From: Leptospira fluminis
GTDB lineage: Bacteria > Spirochaetota > Leptospiria > Leptospirales > Leptospiraceae
Length of the DNA stretch: 64,000 nucleotides
Direction: 5' to 3'
Assembly (NCBI RefSeq): GCF_004771275.1
Contig: NZ_RQEV01000008.1
Coordinates: 1 to 64,000, forward strand
The notes under the pieces were generated by a model that had not been told where the DNA came from, ran no database searches, and saw nothing but the letters and a program-made list of their open reading frames with translations. The translations under genes were made by a program, and so were the position numbers. The stretch's first letter is position 1, and every line of letters begins with the position of its first letter. Positions 62,601 to 64,000 of this stretch are shown piece after piece.

Positions 62601-63092
62601 CTTTCGCGAATAACCCAAACGCAAAAGTTCGCGAAGTAGTGCGTCCAAACCGAACTCTTGCCCTACTTCCAGTTTGATCGTCCTGCTTTTCAACGCCTCG
62701 GGCGCGGGAACGGATTTGAGAAAGCCGGCCACGGACGTGAACAGGATCGCCTTTTCACCGGAAAGAATCTTGGCCAAAACCTTGATGCGCTCCCGTTTCA
62801 TTTCCTGCGGGTAACGCATGTATTCGTACGGCAGAACTTCCTGGCCCGGGAAATAATGAGTTCGTTCCGGTTTTAAAAAACTGAGGGATTCTCGATAAAG
62901 AAACTCCGCTTCGGTATTGGTGGGGCTGATTACGACTACGGATCGCGGACTTATATCTCCGATCAGGGAGGCCAATAAGCCGTGAACGGAAGCAGGAGCC
63001 GAACCGATTCTTCGTAGATTCTTCCAGGATTGCAGTATTTTTTGGGAAAGCGGTCGCTTCCAATCGGCGGCGGAGACTTCGGCTCTTGACAT
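59655..63092 (-). CDS. mfd: Transcription-repair coupling factor
   Basis: Removes RNA polymerase stalled at DNA lesions and recruits UvrA. The 1145 aa have a UvrB-like N-terminal part ([20 protein letters not shown]), the RNA polymerase-interaction domain ([34 protein letters not shown]), and the RecG-like translocase: Walker A [28 protein letters not shown], and [14 protein letters not shown]. The C-terminal D7 domain closes the protein. The start is ATG 63092, 7 bp after panC on the same strand. Confidence 0.97.
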   Translation of the reverse strand: [1145 protein letters not shown]

Positions 63093-63099
63093 GAACTTT

Positions 63100-63951
63100 C
63101 TAGGATATCCGAACGGTAATGTTATCTATTAAACGAACTTGTCCGACGAAGGCCGCCACGGCCAAAAGCACTTCGCCTTTCAAGACCTGTAATTCTTCGA
63201 GCGAATCCGCGTTCAACACTTCCAGATAATCGGTCTTAAGAGATGTCGAGGAATCCAAGACGTCCGACAGGATCGCTCTCACGGCTTCGGGATCCGTTTC
63301 TCCTTTTTGGATCAGACGTTCCCCCAAACGTAGCGCCCTAGATAATAAAAGCGCCTCCTCCTTTTCCGAATTCGACAACCTTGCGTTTCGGGAACTTAAG
63401 GCCAAACCCTCGGGATCGCGCACCGTTTCCACTCCGATGATCTCCATCGGAAACCCCAACATACGCACGAATTCCTTTACGATCAGGTACTGTTGGTAAT
63501 CCTTTTTGCCGAAGTAGGCACGATCCGCCTCCACCGCATGAAAAAATCTGGATAGAACCAGAAGCACTCCCTCGAAATGTCCCGGTCTTGTTTTCGCGTC
63601 CAGATTCCGCATCAATCGGGGGATCCGAAGTTCTATGCTCGGGATTCCCCCCGGATAGACGCTATCCCTGTCCGGCAAATAGACCAAATCCACTCCCACA
63701 GCCTTGCAGAGTTCCAGATCCTTTTCCGTGCTGATCGGGTACTTGGAATAGTCTTCCGGATCATTGAACTGCGCGGGATTTACGAAAATAGAGACGACGG
63801 TCCTATCGTTTTCCGACGCGGAGCGCGAAAAAAGAGCTCCGTGTCCTTTATGGAGAAAACCCATGGTCGGCGCAAAACCGATTTCCGCACCGTCATGCTT
63901 CCAGCCTTGGACGACTTCGCGTAGTTCATTCGGATTTTTTAATACGATCAT
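63100..63951 (-). CDS. panC: Pantothenate synthetase
   Basis: Joins pantoate and beta-alanine using ATP, the last step of pantothenate synthesis. The 283 aa show FAPTMGFLHKGHGALFSRSA with the HxGH signature (HKGH), VSIFVNPAQFNDPEDYSKYP, and DYQQYLIVKEFVRMLGFPME, then VRDPEGLALSSRNARLS near the KMS-type loop. The start is ATG 63951, with a weak GGGAA upstream; 49 bp remain to the window edge, without other features. It is the first visible gene of the panC-mfd run. Confidence 0.96.
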   Translation of the reverse strand: MIVLKNPNELREVVQGWKHDGAEIGFAPTMGFLHKGHGALFSRSASENDRTVVSIFVNPAQFNDPEDYSKYPISTEKDLELCKAVGVDLVYLPDRDSVYPGGIPSIELRIPRLMRNLDAKTRPGHFEGVLLVLSRFFHAVEADRAYFGKKDYQQYLIVKEFVRMLGFPMEIIGVETVRDPEGLALSSRNARLSNSEKEEALLLSRALRLGERLIQKGETDPEAVRAILSDVLDSSTSLKTDYLEVLNADSLEELQVLKGEVLLAVAAFVGQVRLIDNITVRIS

Positions 63952-64000
63952 ATGTTCAATTCCCGGCGATGCGGATTTTCACCGAATTCCCGTGTTCCTC

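Overview
The window looks like a chromosomal segment of a spirochaete of the genus Leptospira. The basis is two tandem FlaB-type periplasmic flagellins, many small lipoproteins with relaxed spirochaetal lipoboxes, LPS export machinery (an LptD-like barrel), a single-subunit cytochrome b succinate dehydrogenase, and long runs of closely packed housekeeping genes. No insertion sequence, prophage, CRISPR array or rRNA operon was seen. Base composition looks even from end to end. The species cannot be fixed from the sequence alone.

Layout. 1-2060: two flaB genes on the minus strand; the left one runs off the window and its last bases look folded back. 2579-8018: pyruvate dehydrogenase E1alpha, E1beta and E2, then fliG and an alpha/beta hydrolase. 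8045-9053: tRNA-Asp, a CDP-alcohol phosphatidyltransferase and tRNA-Leu. 9117-18099: a YdcF-like protein, lysS, serA, two small proteins and several envelope proteins, including an Asp-box lipoprotein and a DUF309-hydrolase fusion. 18388-21729: sdhCAB. 21786-26254 (minus): a PLP enzyme, lepA, a lipoprotein and a divergent LpxC-like deacetylase. 26433-31339: eno, an ftsB-like gene, clpP, then YheT and DUF4416 proteins and a lipoprotein. 31373-35146: a CTP-dependent lipid kinase, a STAS protein and a parvulin-like lipoprotein. 35514-35939: a tandem-HTH regulator bracketed by near-identical terminators. 36081-49841: clpB, a sodium symporter, a DinG-like helicase, asnS, folD, a degenerate esterase, cysS and rlmB. 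49932-63951: a lipase, then a long minus-strand run (hisF, gatA, gatC, sugar transferase, lptD, uppP, lipoprotein, mfd, panC).

The most notable hidden signal is in the two flagellin leaders. Each can fold into two tandem hairpins. The upstream one presents an ANGGA hexaloop and the downstream one presents the Shine-Dalgarno AAGGAG in its loop. The stems differ in sequence between the two genes while the loops are kept. This is the expected form of a double CsrA/RsmA site and predicts translational control of flagellin. Other points of interest are a likely snap-back at the left edge, an esterase homologue that has lost its catalytic Ser and His, a DinG-like helicase with three of four Fe-S cysteines, a divergent LpxC homologue starting at TTG, and a 22-bp exact repeat inside the tandem-HTH gene.
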